DNA of 64,000 nucleotides, taken from Aliiroseovarius sp. S1339. Its GTDB lineage: Bacteria; Pseudomonadota; Alphaproteobacteria; Rhodobacterales; Rhodobacteraceae. Made by a program: the position numbers and the translations under genes. Under the pieces are notes generated by a model. The model was given only the letters and a program-made list of their open reading frames with translations, made no database searches and was not told where the DNA came from. The stretch is taken from the NCBI RefSeq assembly GCF_023195695.1, contig NZ_JALPQG010000002.1, positions 62,001 through 126,000 of the forward strand, written 5' to 3'. Positions within the stretch are counted from its first letter, which is position 1. Every line of letters starts with the position of its first letter. Shown here piece by piece: positions 1 through 8,873 of the stretch.

Positions 1-1591
1 GCTGTCCAGCCGGTCATCGGCGACGCTGGTGGCCCTGTTTGGCCTTGTGGTGTTCCTTTACGGGCTGATGGGATTTCTGGATCACGTGCGGGGCCGTGTG
101 CTTGCGCGCGTTGGTGCCGGGTTTCAGTCCGCGCTTGACCGCCGCGTCTTTGACGCCGTGCTGCAACAGGCCGAAAACGCCGATCAGCGCGCGCGCCCGG
201 CTACGGGCCTGCGCGATCTGACCAGCATCCAATCCCTTCTGGCCTCGCCCGCCCTGACTGCCTTGATTGACCTGCCGTGGGCACCCGCCTTCCTTGCGCT
301 GCTGTTCGTGTTTCACCCGATGATGGGTTGGTTCGCGCTTGCTGGCGGCGGCGTCTTGCTGGTTCTTGCCTTTGCAAACCAACGCGTCACCGGAGCGGCC
401 CAATTAGAAGCCGCCCAACTGGCTGCCAATGCTGAAGGGCGCACCGAATATATGCGCAAGTCGATCGAAACCGTCCAAGGGCTTGGCATGAAAGAGCCGT
501 TGACCGACGGCTGGAGCGACGTGCGCCGCCAAGCGCTGACCAGCCGCATCTTTGCGGCTGACAAGCGCGGAAGACTGGCAGCAACCACCAAGGCGTTCCG
601 TCTGCTGCTACAGTCGGGCATTCTGGCCTTGGGCGCGTGGTTGGTTCTGAAAGGTGAACTGACACCCGGCGCGATGATCGCGGGCTCTATCCTGCTGGGT
701 CGCGCACTTGCACCTGTGGAACAATCAGTCGCGCAATGGGCGGTCTTCCAAGGGGCGCTGCAAGGCTGGCGCTCGCTTAAAGCCGTGTTATCGACAACCC
801 CACCAGCGCAACAGGTCATGGCCCTGCCCGCCCCCGAAAGCCGGATGGAAGTCACTGGGCTTGCCGTGATCCCCGCAGGCGCAACCAAACCCCTTCTGGT
901 TGGCGTCACCTTCGACATCCAACCCGGCGAGGCCGTGGCTGTGATCGGGCCAAGTGCTGCGGGAAAATCCACACTTGCCAAGGCGTTGACCGGGGTTTGG
1001 CCCGCGCGCGCCGGCGAAATACGGCTGGGCGGCGCAGAGCTCAATCAATACCCGCCAGACCGTCTGGGGCGCCTGTTGGGCTATTTGCCACAAGACGTTG
1101 TGTTGTTTCCCGGAACAATCGCACAGAACGTCGCGCGCTTTGACCCCAAGGCCGACCCAGACGATATCGTCAAAGCGGCCCGTGCCGCCGGGGCGCATGA
1201 TCTGATCCTTGGCCTTCCAAACGGCTATGACACGACCATCACCGATGGCAACAGCGGCCTGTCCGGCGGTCAACGCCAACGTATCGGGTTGGCCCGCGCG
1301 CTGTTCGGCACACCCGCAGTGCTGATCCTGGATGAGCCGAACTCCAGCCTTGATGACAGCGGTGTCCGGTCGCTTAACCAAGCGATTTCGGACGCGAAAG
1401 AAGCAGGTCAGGCCGTCCTGATCATCTCGCACCGCCCATCCGCTTTGGCGCAATGTGAACGCGTTCTGTTGATCGACAAAGGCAGGATGCGTGCTTTTGG
1501 GCCACGTCAGGAAGTGCTGCAGAAATTCGTCAGACAAGGCCCGGCTGTCGTGCCAGCGCAACAAGGTCGGAGGCTTGAAAATGTCAAGTGA
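1..1591 (+). CDS. Type I secretion ABC exporter, permease/ATPase (5' end outside window)
   Basis: This is the inner-membrane ABC component of a type I secretion system (PrtD/HlyB-like), which would power export of a protein straight to the outside. The frame is open to base 1, so the start lies upstream of the window. The N-terminal part is membrane-embedded. The ATPase domain has a Walker A motif GPSAAGKST near 947-973, the signature LSGGQRQRIGLARAL near 1258-1302 and a Walker B ending ILDEP. It overlaps the HlyD-type gene by 11 bases, so the two are translationally coupled. The outer-membrane TolC-like partner and the exported substrate are not in view. The family is secure; the substrate is unknown. 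Confidence 0.9.
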   Translation, partial: LSSRSSATLVALFGLVVFLYGLMGFLDHVRGRVLARVGAGFQSALDRRVFDAVLQQAENADQRARPATGLRDLTSIQSLLASPALTALIDLPWAPAFLALLFVFHPMMGWFALAGGGVLLVLAFANQRVTGAAQLEAAQLAANAEGRTEYMRKSIETVQGLGMKEPLTDGWSDVRRQALTSRIFAADKRGRLAATTKAFRLLLQSGILALGAWLVLKGELTPGAMIAGSILLGRALAPVEQSVAQWAVFQGALQGWRSLKAVLSTTPPAQQVMALPAPESRMEVTGLAVIPAGATKPLLVGVTFDIQPGEAVAVIGPSAAGKSTLAKALTGVWPARAGEIRLGGAELNQYPPDRLGRLLGYLPQDVVLFPGTIAQNVARFDPKADPDDIVKAARAAGAHDLILGLPNGYDTTITDGNSGLSGGQRQRIGLARALFGTPAVLILDEPNSSLDDSGVRSLNQAISDAKEAGQAVLIISHRPSALAQCERVLLIDKGRMRAFGPRQEVLQKFVRQGPAVVPAQQGRRLENVK

Positions 1592-2876
1592 GTGGAACTC
1601 AAAATCATACGTGGCGCAGGGGCTCTGGGCCTTGGTGATTGGGTTTGGCGGGCTGATCGCATGGGGCGCTTATTCCACGATCAGCGCCGCAGTCGTAGCG
1701 TCAGGCTTCATCGAAGTGGACCAACGTAAGCAGGTCGTTCAGCACCCGGACGGGGGCGTTGTCGCCGAAATTCTGGTGCGCAACGGGGACACCATCAAAG
1801 CGGGCGAAGCGATCATCTTGCTGGATGACGCCGAACTGCAATCAGAACAGAACATCCTGAGCCGCGCCCTTTTTGAAGTGCAGGCCAATATCGACCGCCT
1901 GTCCGCCGAAGCGGTCGAGGCCGATCAGATCACTTTTCGCCCCGCGCTGATTGCAGACACCAAAGACGACGCCGACCTGCAACGTATCTTGGACGCGCAA
2001 CAAACCCTGTTTGACACCCGACGCACGACACTCAGCCAAACGGACGATCAACTGCGCGAACGTCGCGCGCAATCCGAAGCCTCGATCGTGGGTCTGGAAA
2101 AGCAACTGTCGGCCAACCAAAAGCAATCTGAACTGATCAAGCAAAACCTGAAGACCTTTCAGGATCTTCTGGACAGAAAGCTGACGGAACGGTCGCAGGT
2201 TTTGGAACTGCAACAGCAAAGCGCCCAGATTGACGGCCAGACCGGAGAAACCGAGGCGCAGATTGCCGTGACCCGCAACGCCATCGCAGGGTACGAGATT
2301 GAGCGCCTGCAAGCCCGGTCCGAGCGGCAGGAAAGTGCCCAAGAGGAGATCAGAAGCCTGCAACCACGCGAGTCGGAATTGCAGGAAAAACTGCGCGCCG
2401 TTGAAACGCGATTGGCACGGCTGAACCTGACGGCGCCGGTGGATGGTATCGTCTATGGGATGAATGTTTTCACAGTCGGCTCAGTCGTGCCTGCTGGTGG
2501 CGAAGTGGCGGCAATCGTGCCGGACAAAAGCGCACTGATCGTGTCGGTGCAACTGGCCCCCACCGAAATTGACCGCGTCACTGTCGGACAGGAGGCGGTC
2601 TTGAAATTCCCCGCCTTCAATGCGCGCACAACCCCCGAAGTGTCCGGTCAGGTCAGCCTGATTTCGGCGGACGCGATGATGGATGAACAAACCGGCCAGC
2701 GCTATTTCGCAGGCGAGGTCGCAATCGACCCATCAGCCTATGAGTTGCTGGGCGAGCACGAGATCATACCAGGCATGCCGGTCGAAGCATTCATCCAGAC
2801 TGGTGCCCAAAGCCCCGCGTCCTATTTGCTAAAACCGTTCACAGACTATCTTGATCTGGCGTTTCGCGAAGAATGA
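1581..2876 (+). CDS. HlyD-family membrane fusion protein of type I secretion
   Basis: This is the periplasmic adaptor that links the upstream ABC exporter to an outer-membrane channel. The 431-aa protein has a short cytoplasmic N-terminus, one membrane segment at about residues 13-35, a split biotinyl-lipoyl domain (HPDGGVVAEILVRNGD near residue 55), a long Gln/Glu/Arg-rich coiled coil at about residues 90-280, and a C-terminal beta-barrel region. The ATG at 1581 was chosen because GGAGG lies just upstream and because it overlaps the stop of the exporter. An in-frame start 90 bases upstream would lie deep inside the exporter gene. Confidence 0.9.
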   Translation: MSSEWNSKSYVAQGLWALVIGFGGLIAWGAYSTISAAVVASGFIEVDQRKQVVQHPDGGVVAEILVRNGDTIKAGEAIILLDDAELQSEQNILSRALFEVQANIDRLSAEAVEADQITFRPALIADTKDDADLQRILDAQQTLFDTRRTTLSQTDDQLRERRAQSEASIVGLEKQLSANQKQSELIKQNLKTFQDLLDRKLTERSQVLELQQQSAQIDGQTGETEAQIAVTRNAIAGYEIERLQARSERQESAQEEIRSLQPRESELQEKLRAVETRLARLNLTAPVDGIVYGMNVFTVGSVVPAGGEVAAIVPDKSALIVSVQLAPTEIDRVTVGQEAVLKFPAFNARTTPEVSGQVSLISADAMMDEQTGQRYFAGEVAIDPSAYELLGEHEIIPGMPVEAFIQTGAQSPASYLLKPFTDYLDLAFREE

Positions 2877-3055
2877 CAGAATGCGTGGCCCCGGATCGGG
2901 GCCGCGCGCCACCAAGTCAAAACGGATCAAACAAACGCTTTCATCAACCTTTGTCCGAAAATGGGGTGGTGGTCTCATCAATTTGCAGGTTGATCTGGAC
3001 AGTCCAGATCAGCCCGCCCTAAAGTCACGAGCGCCATCCAAATTTGGAGACTCTG

Positions 3056-3877
3056 ATGAAACCGATCCTCACAACCGCCCTGATGTTCAGCCTGTTTGGG
3101 GCAACATCCGCCTTCGCCGACAACCATTGCGCCGAAGGAAAGACGTTAACGCCCGACGTTCTGACCATCGCGACCGGAAACCCAGCCTACTACCCGTGGG
3201 TGATGGATGATGACCCGACCAGCGGTGCTGGGTTCGAGGCCGCCGTCGCCTATGAAGTTGCCAAGCGCATGGGCTTCGAAAAGGACGCCGTCGTCTGGAC
3301 CCGCGCGACTTTTGATCAGTCGATCCAACCGGGCGCAAAAGAATTTGACGTCAATCTGCAGCAATTCTCGATCACAGAAGACCGCGAAAAGGTGGTCGAC
3401 TTCTCTGACCCCTATTACTCGGCCGCGATGGCGGTTCTGGTGCGCAAACCAACGATTGAGGGGGGGGCGACAGCTGAAATCGACTCGCTGAAGTCGCTGA
3501 AATGGGGTGTCATGGCTGGTACAACCGCGCTGGAAACCGTGAATACGGCGATTGCGCCTGCGGATGCGCCGCTGCTGTATGATGACAATGTGAACGTCGT
3601 CGAAGCGATGAAGGCCAACCAGATTGACGCGGCTCTTTTCGACCTGCCAACCGCGCTGTATCTCAGCGCCGTCGTACTGGACGACGGAGCACTTCTGGGT
3701 CAATTCGCCGCCGACCGCAGCGAAAACCCCGACCAGTTCGGCATATTGATGGAAGAAGGTAGCCCGTTGAAAGCCTGCGTCAACGAAGCGCTGGCTGCGA
3801 TGACGGCGGACGGATCACTGGCCGCCATCGAAGCTGAGTGGCTGCAAGAAACCACCGGCGTCCCGCTTATCAAATAA
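3056..3877 (+). CDS. Polar amino-acid ABC transporter, periplasmic binding protein
   Basis: This is a family 3 solute-binding protein that would capture an amino acid or related compound in the periplasm and deliver it to the permease encoded next. The 273-aa precursor has a signal peptide of about 22 residues ending near SAFA. The mature part contains family features such as DVNLQQFSIT and EDREKVVDFSDPYY. The ATG at 3056 is preceded by TTGGAGAC, a good ribosome site; a TTG 12 bases upstream would overlap that site. It is the first gene of a three-gene importer operon. The exact ligand cannot be read from sequence. Confidence 0.88.
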   Translation: MKPILTTALMFSLFGATSAFADNHCAEGKTLTPDVLTIATGNPAYYPWVMDDDPTSGAGFEAAVAYEVAKRMGFEKDAVVWTRATFDQSIQPGAKEFDVNLQQFSITEDREKVVDFSDPYYSAAMAVLVRKPTIEGGATAEIDSLKSLKWGVMAGTTALETVNTAIAPADAPLLYDDNVNVVEAMKANQIDAALFDLPTALYLSAVVLDDGALLGQFAADRSENPDQFGILMEEGSPLKACVNEALAAMTADGSLAAIEAEWLQETTGVPLIK

Positions 3878-3888
3878 CGACACACTTC

Positions 3889-4719
3889 ATGCAAAACCAC
3901 AGCGCGGGCCTTACGGCCCGCCAAATCCACGAGCAAAAGGCGCGGCGCAAATCCATTGCGGTGGCGACGCTCAGCACCGTCGTCGTGTTGGGCCTGATCA
4001 TCGTCCTTCTGCCGATGACACCGGGCTGGGACCGGGTGCGCAGCAGCTTCTTCAACTGGGAGATTCTGACCAAGACCTTCCCATCGTTATTGGCAGCATT
4101 CCGTTGGGACGTCGCCATTTTTCTGTGGTGCACCCCCGCCATCGCTTTCCTTGGTCTATTCATCGCGCTGTGCCGTGATGCCCGTGCGCCCGCCCTGTTC
4201 CCGCTGCGGGTTTTCGGCGTGCTGTACACCGACATCTTCCGTGGCGTTCCGGTCATTCTGATCGTGTTCCTGATTGGCTTCGGCATCCCGGGCCTTGGCC
4301 TGCAACGCCCTTGGAACAGCCCCTATATCTGGGGCTCACTCGCGCTGATCCTGACCTATTCCGCCTATGTGGCCGAGATCTTCCGCGCGGGCATCGAAAG
4401 CGTCCATGAAAGCCAGCGGGCGGCGGCCAAATCGCTGGGCCTGTCGCATTTTGACATCATGCGCTATGTCGTTCTGCCTCAGGCGATCCGCCGCGTGGTG
4501 CCGGCCAACATGAACATGCTGGTCGCCCTGCAAAAAGACGTGGCCCTTCTGTCCTTCATCGGCCCGGTCGAGCTGTTGCGCCAAGCTGGTGTTCATAAGT
4601 CCCTGCTCGCAAATTTCACCCCCTATGTGGGTGCCGCGATCATCTTTCTTGCAGTGACAATTCCCGTCACACGCCTTGCCGATTACCTGATCGCAAAACA
4701 GAATAAGGCGCGCAGGTGA
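3889..4719 (+). CDS. Polar amino-acid ABC transporter, permease
   Basis: This is a HisM/GlnP-type inner-membrane permease of 276 aa. The first 40 or so residues are basic and soluble, followed by several hydrophobic segments. The ATPase-docking (EAA) loop is clear: EIFRAGIESVHESQRAAAKS followed by LGLSHFDIMRYVVLPQA. The ATG at 3889 lies 12 bases after the binding-protein stop. It has no strong ribosome site, so it may depend on coupling to the gene before it. Only one permease gene is present, so a homodimer is likely. Confidence 0.88.
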   Translation: MQNHSAGLTARQIHEQKARRKSIAVATLSTVVVLGLIIVLLPMTPGWDRVRSSFFNWEILTKTFPSLLAAFRWDVAIFLWCTPAIAFLGLFIALCRDARAPALFPLRVFGVLYTDIFRGVPVILIVFLIGFGIPGLGLQRPWNSPYIWGSLALILTYSAYVAEIFRAGIESVHESQRAAAKSLGLSHFDIMRYVVLPQAIRRVVPANMNMLVALQKDVALLSFIGPVELLRQAGVHKSLLANFTPYVGAAIIFLAVTIPVTRLADYLIAKQNKARR

Positions 4720-5447
4720 TGTCCATTCTCAGGCTATCGAACGTAAAAAAATCCTTTGGCGACAGCGAAGTATTGTGCGGCATTGATCTTGCCGTCGAAG
4801 AGGGTGAGATGATCTGCCTGATCGGCGCGTCCGGGTCTGGCAAGTCCACGCTGTTGCGCACAATCAACCTGCTCGAGCCGATTGATGAGGGCGAGATCTG
4901 GTTTGACGGCCACGACATCTCGCTGCCCGATGTCGCGCCGCAGCCCATTCGCCGCAAGATCGGTCTGGTGTTCCAAAGCTTCAACCTGTTCCCGCACATG
5001 ACGGCGGTTGAGAACGTGCTGCTGGCCCCCTCGCGCGTTTTCAAAAGGTCGAAAAAAGACCTGCTGCCAGAGATCACACGGCTGTTTGAAGGGTTCAACT
5101 TGAAAGACCGCATGAACGCCTACCCGGACCAATTGTCCGGCGGTCAGCAACAGCGCGTCGCCATCGTCCGCGCGCTTGCAATGCGCCCCAGCATCATGCT
5201 GTTTGACGAGGTGACATCGGCGCTGGACCCCGAACTGGTCAGCGAAGTGCTGGATGTGCTGCTGACACTAAAAGCCCAGAAAATGACGATGATCTTGGCC
5301 ACCCATGAAATGGGCTTCGCCAAGCAGGCGGCCGACCGTGTGTGCGTGCTGGATGGCGGAAAAATAATTGAGACCGGCACGCCTGATCAGATATTCAACG
5401 CCCCACAAACAAAGCGCGCGCGTGAGTTTCTGGCTACCGTTTTGTGA
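4719..5447 (+). CDS. Polar amino-acid ABC transporter, ATP-binding protein
   Basis: This is a GlnQ/HisP-type ATPase of 242 aa that energises the importer encoded by the two preceding genes. It has Walker A GASGSGKST, the Q-loop FQSFNLFPHM, the signature LSGGQQQRVAIVRALAM and a Walker B ending MLFDEVTSALDPEL. The ATG at 4719 shares one base with the TGA of the permease; a GTG at 4716 is an alternative. The residue after the Walker B aspartate is Glu, as in working ATPases. It ends the operon. Confidence 0.92.
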   Translation: MSILRLSNVKKSFGDSEVLCGIDLAVEEGEMICLIGASGSGKSTLLRTINLLEPIDEGEIWFDGHDISLPDVAPQPIRRKIGLVFQSFNLFPHMTAVENVLLAPSRVFKRSKKDLLPEITRLFEGFNLKDRMNAYPDQLSGGQQQRVAIVRALAMRPSIMLFDEVTSALDPELVSEVLDVLLTLKAQKMTMILATHEMGFAKQAADRVCVLDGGKIIETGTPDQIFNAPQTKRAREFLATVL

Positions 5448-6279
5448 CAGGCGTTGGCCTTTCCATTCACCACTCCTGCGCCCCCTTAAGGCGACGCCAG
5501 GGAGCGGAAGCAATTCGCGGCGATTTCGATCCGATCTGCGGCCCCCAAAAAAAGAAGGGGGCGGATTGCTCCGCCCCAAAGTAATCGAAATGAAAGATTG
5601 TCGTGCGGCTGATCAGAAACCAAGAACCAGCGACATACCATCGTGTTGTCGAATTCCTCAAAAACAAGGCAGTGGTTCTGAATTGTATTCGTTCCGGTGG
5701 CTGACACGCGTCGTCACGTTGTTCGTCATCTTGAAGTTCTATCCAAGATCGTTGGTTGCAACGACATTCGCGCTTGAGCCAAGTACGTCGCTGACATTGG
5801 TCAACGAGATCGTATCCGAGAAATCGTAGTAAACGCGTGACGATGCGACGGCCGGGGCCCCCGCCGAGGAAACCATAGAAAGAGGCCAGACCCTGCATGA
5901 CCTCACTCAGCGCGTGATAGTCCGTGGCCAGCGCCCCAAAGGCGCTTTGCGTTGACGAGGTAGTCGTTTTCAACCATGAAAGTTTTCATGATAGCCCCAG
6001 TTGTTCCCCGCGCGCGAAGCACTTGATTTTCGCGACGCAGATGGGCTCTTCGCGCGGGACTGCCGATCTGATCGCCCGTTTGAGCTTGAACGGGATCGCC
6101 TTGGCGTCTTAGCGACACGGTTCATCAGGGCAAAGGCTAGCGAACGGTCTGCTCAAAGCGGACCTTTCATTGCCATCGTTGAACGGCAACTTTGTCCGCA
6201 TAACAGACATCCATCAATTCTTGCCGGATCATCCGTAGTCAGCGCAAATTCAGTTATGTGTGGTGGTTCCCAACCCAAT
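5448..6279. other. Gene-poor scar between importer operon and IS66 end
   Basis: About 830 bases carry no gene that I can support. Open frames run on both strands, but none has a convincing ribosome site, a recognisable domain or an even composition. The longest leftward frame (to 5467) reads straight through a terminator hairpin at 5558-5577, which argues against it. Together with the IS66 fragment to the right, the stretch looks like a decayed insertion region. Confidence 0.5.
5558..5577 (-). terminator. Rho-independent terminator for leftward transcription
   Basis: A perfect 8-bp stem (GGGGCGGA at 5558-5565 pairing with TCCGCCCC at 5570-5577) has a 4-base loop. Read leftward it is followed by TTCTTTTTTT; read rightward there is no T run. 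It is therefore a leftward terminator, yet no leftward gene is recognisable to its right before the IS66 fragment. It may be a relic of a lost gene. Confidence 0.65.
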
Positions 6280-6497
6280 GTAAGCGGTGTTTTGGCCCGC
6301 CCTTCCCAATTGGTTTCTAATTAGCGAGTCCTCTCCTCGTTGAATTGAGGGAGTTTCTCTATGGAGCCTATGTCTGAGTTACTCGTAGATGTCCGGCGAG
6401 GACCGAACGGGCAACGTCGTTGGCCTGATGCCGTGAAAACACGGATTGTAGCCAAGACGTTGCTTGAGGGCGAGACGGTCAATGCGGTTTTCGCTGT
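6280..6497 (+). mobile_element. Truncated left end of an IS66-family element
   Basis: The sequence GTAAGCGGTGTTTTGGCCCG starting at 6280 resembles the terminal inverted repeat typical of IS66-family elements. It is followed about 80 bases on by the start of the first IS66 reading frame. The element is cut off at about 6497, directly at the stop codon of nagB. The rest of the element (most of tnpA, tnpB, tnpC and the right repeat) is absent. The family call rests on the remembered repeat and protein start. Confidence 0.7.
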
Positions 6498-6531
6498 TCA
6501 GTCAAAGATGCTGTCCTGTCCTTGCGGATGA
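6361..6531 (+). pseudogene. 5' fragment of IS66 tnpA (orfA)
   Basis: The frame begins MEPMSELLVDVRRGPNGQRR and continues WPDAVKTRIVAKTLLEGETV, which is the usual start of IS66 TnpA in Rhodobacteraceae. After about residue 44 the match ends, and the frame runs into the antisense of the nagB 3' end before stopping at 6531. It is a truncated, non-functional copy that marks a deletion junction next to nagB. Confidence 0.75.
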
Positions 6532-7280
6532 ACATTCTCGTAGTAATCGGTGAGTTTCAGCGCGCTGGCGGCGGCTTCGTCAAGGATGATCGTGGCCCGC
6601 GCATGGAACTGCAACGCCGAGGCGGGGCAAGCCGCGCTGACCGGCCCTTCGACCATGTTGGCAACGGCCTCGGCCTTGTCCTCTCCGGTGGCGACCAACA
6701 GACATTTCCGCGACGAAAGGATGGTGGCAACGCCCGTGGTTATGGCGTAGCGCGGCGTTTCTTCGAAGGATGCGAAATAGCGTTGGTTGGCGCGGCGGGT
6801 GCTGTCGGTCAGCGTCTTGATCCGAGTGCGAGACCCGAGGCTGGCGGTCGGCTCGTTGAAGCCGATATGCCCGTTCTGCCCGATGCCCAGAAGTTGCAAA
6901 TCAATACCACCCGCCGCCTCGATCAAAGCTTCGTAGTCGAGCGAGGCCGCCTGCGGATCAGGCGCGTCCCCCTTCGGAAGATGAGCGCGCGCGGGGTCGA
7001 TATCGACATGCGCGAAGAACGCTTCTTGCATGTAGTGATGATAGGAACAGGGATGATCCGGGGCCAGGCCGATATATTCGTCCAGGTTGAAGCTGGTCGT
7101 CTTGGCAAAAGACAGACCCTCGTCGCGGTGGCGCTGCGCAAGCGCCTTGTAGAGCGGTAGCATCGTGCCACCAGTCGCCAGCCCCAGCACGGCGTCGGGT
7201 TTGGCGATCACAGTGCGGGCAATGATGTCGGCGGCGCGCTGGATGGCGGCCTGCGCATCGGGAAGGATCAGGACCTTCAT
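6498..7280 (-). CDS. nagB: Glucosamine-6-phosphate deaminase
   Basis: NagB converts glucosamine-6-phosphate to fructose-6-phosphate and ammonia, the last step of amino-sugar breakdown before glycolysis. The 260-aa protein has the family motifs LATGGTMLPLY near residue 34, SFNLDEYIGL with Asp67, and GIGQNGHIGFNEP at 132-144 with His138 and Glu143. Asn136 stands where the E. coli enzyme has Asp; as I recall, the shorter Bacillus-type enzymes have the same change. Its ATG overlaps the nanK stop by 4 bases, so it is the last gene of the sialic-acid operon. A truncated IS66 end abuts its stop codon. No nagA is visible in the window. Confidence 0.93.
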   Translation of the reverse strand: MKVLILPDAQAAIQRAADIIARTVIAKPDAVLGLATGGTMLPLYKALAQRHRDEGLSFAKTTSFNLDEYIGLAPDHPCSYHHYMQEAFFAHVDIDPARAHLPKGDAPDPQAASLDYEALIEAAGGIDLQLLGIGQNGHIGFNEPTASLGSRTRIKTLTDSTRRANQRYFASFEETPRYAITTGVATILSSRKCLLVATGEDKAEAVANMVEGPVSAACPASALQFHARATIILDEAAASALKLTDYYENVHPQGQDSIFD

Positions 7281-8185
7281 GGGATTTCCTTTCTCAGATG
7301 GGCGGCCAGCGCGCCGATCAGCGGCGCATCATGGCCAAGCTCTGCCAGCACAAGGCGCGGGCGGAACAGGTCTGGTTCATCGCTCAGCGCGGCGCGGGTG
7401 CGATCGATATAGCCGGGGGCAAGGCCGATGCTGCCGCCCATTGCCACGGTATCGAGGCCCAGAATGGCCGTCAGGTCACCGATCAGCGACGCGACCGCAC
7501 TGGCCGAGGTCGCGACAATCCGGTCTGCCCAGCCTTGACCTTCCAAGGCAGCATTGAACACAGCGCGGGCATCAATGCCCTCGTGACCAGACGCCGCGGC
7601 GACCGAGGCGATCCCGCGCCCCCCGGCAATGCTCTCTACCGTCGCCATCCGGCCGCTGCCGCAAGGGCCGCCAGCGAAGCGGCTGGACACGAACCCGACA
7701 TGGCCCGCCAAGCCGTTGGCGCTGGAAATCAGACGGTTGCCAATGACCAGCCCGCCACCGACACCGGTTGAGACGGTGATATAGGCGAAGTTGTCGCTGG
7801 CGCTTCCGGCACCGTAAAGCCCTTCGGCAAAGGCGGCGGCGGCGGCATCGTTCAGGCAAGTGGCGGCGCCAAGGTCACGCGCCAGTGCCTGTTGCAGCGG
7901 AAATCCAAGGATCGCGGGCAGTGTGCCGCGGTTGACCGCATGCCAAGCACCCGCTGCATCGACTCGTCCCGCGACAGCAACGCCAAGCGGCGCGCCTTCG
8001 CTGTGGCCGAGCCGGTCCAGCAGGGCGCGAATGGCGGCGATTTGCGCTTCGGGGTCGGCGGCGCTGTCGGTCGGCGCCAGAAGGCGGTCGATGACCATAC
8101 CGTTTTCAATGCGTGCGGCGGCGATTTTGGTTCCGCCCAGGTCGGCGGCGAACCCTGTCAGGGCGTTGCGTGGCAAATCCTTCAT
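7277..8185 (-). CDS. nanK: ROK-family kinase, probable N-acetylmannosamine kinase
   Basis: It would phosphorylate N-acetylmannosamine (ManNAc) to ManNAc-6-phosphate. The 302-aa protein has the phosphate-binding motif DLGGTK at residues 15-20, an ND pair in [13 protein letters not shown] that supplies the catalytic Asp, and GVGGGLVIG. The usual ROK zinc motif (CxCGxxGCxE) is missing: the equivalent stretch reads [15 protein letters not shown]. The gene overlaps nanE and nagB by 4 bases on each side. Context decides between ManNAc and GlcNAc as substrate; a role in ManNAc phosphorylation fits the neighbours best. Confidence 0.85.
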   Translation of the reverse strand: MKDLPRNALTGFAADLGGTKIAAARIENGMVIDRLLAPTDSAADPEAQIAAIRALLDRLGHSEGAPLGVAVAGRVDAAGAWHAVNRGTLPAILGFPLQQALARDLGAATCLNDAAAAAFAEGLYGAGSASDNFAYITVSTGVGGGLVIGNRLISSANGLAGHVGFVSSRFAGGPCGSGRMATVESIAGGRGIASVAAASGHEGIDARAVFNAALEGQGWADRIVATSASAVASLIGDLTAILGLDTVAMGGSIGLAPGYIDRTRAALSDEPDLFRPRLVLAELGHDAPLIGALAAHLRKEIP

Positions 8186-8868
8186 GATCGCGCCTCAACA
8201 GCCTGCGCGACTGCGCTTTGGAACCAACCGGTGACATGTTCAAGCCGCGTTAGTGCGGTGCCGACGGTGACGGCATCAGCGCCCGCAGCCATCGCGCTGC
8301 CTGCAAGCTCGGGCGTGTTGACCCGCCCTTCGGCCATGACAAAACCGCCAAGCTGGTGGAACGCATGGATCAGGTCGTGATCCACGCCCTCGACGCGGTC
8401 CTTGGTTTCTGCCGTATAGCCCGAAAGCGTGGTGCCAAGGATCGCTGCGCCTTCGGCCAAGGCGCGCTGCCCGTCCGCAAGCGTCGAACAATCGGCCATT
8501 GCAAGGGCACGCGCCGCGTGGATCGCAGCGACGATAGCCGCTGTCGTTTCGGGGCGGGGCCGGTCAGTGGCGTCATAGGCGATAATGTCGGCGCCCGCTT
8601 CGGCCAGCGCCTTTACGTCGGCCAGATATGGCGTGATGCGCACCGGGCTGTCGTCAAGATCGCGTTTGAGGATTCCGATGATCGGAACAGACACAACTTG
8701 TCGCACGGCAACGAGGTTATCGACGCCCTCAATCCGCAGACCATTTGCACCACCTGCCACGGCGGCCGCGGCCATGGCGGCCACGATTTCAGGACGATCC
8801 ATCGGCCCGTCGTCGACCGGCTGACAGGACACGACGAGACCGCCGCGCAAGGTATCAAGTGCGCTCAT
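8182..8868 (-). CDS. nanE: N-acetylmannosamine-6-phosphate 2-epimerase
   Basis: NanE converts ManNAc-6-phosphate to GlcNAc-6-phosphate. The 228-aa TIM barrel shows the family segments [23 protein letters not shown] (Lys68), [12 protein letters not shown] and [13 protein letters not shown]. The ATG at 8868 lies 5 bases after the TRAP permease stop. A longer frame to 8958 would overlap the permease by about 85 bases and adds non-family residues, so it is rejected. The stop overlaps the nanK start by 4 bases. Confidence 0.92.
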   Translation of the reverse strand: MSALDTLRGGLVVSCQPVDDGPMDRPEIVAAMAAAAVAGGANGLRIEGVDNLVAVRQVVSVPIIGILKRDLDDSPVRITPYLADVKALAEAGADIIAYDATDRPRPETTAAIVAAIHAARALAMADCSTLADGQRALAEGAAILGTTLSGYTAETKDRVEGVDHDLIHAFHQLGGFVMAEGRVNTPELAGSAMAAGADAVTVGTALTRLEHVTGWFQSAVAQAVEARS

Positions 8869-8873
8869 GGTTG

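Noticed and set aside
788-1564. Long leftward frame opposite the type I exporter
   Set aside because: It is a shadow of the exporter coding strand in GC-rich DNA; it has no domain and no ribosome site.
5467-5973. Leftward 168-aa frame after the amino-acid importer
   Set aside because: It runs through an intrinsic terminator hairpin, has low-complexity composition and matches no family I know.
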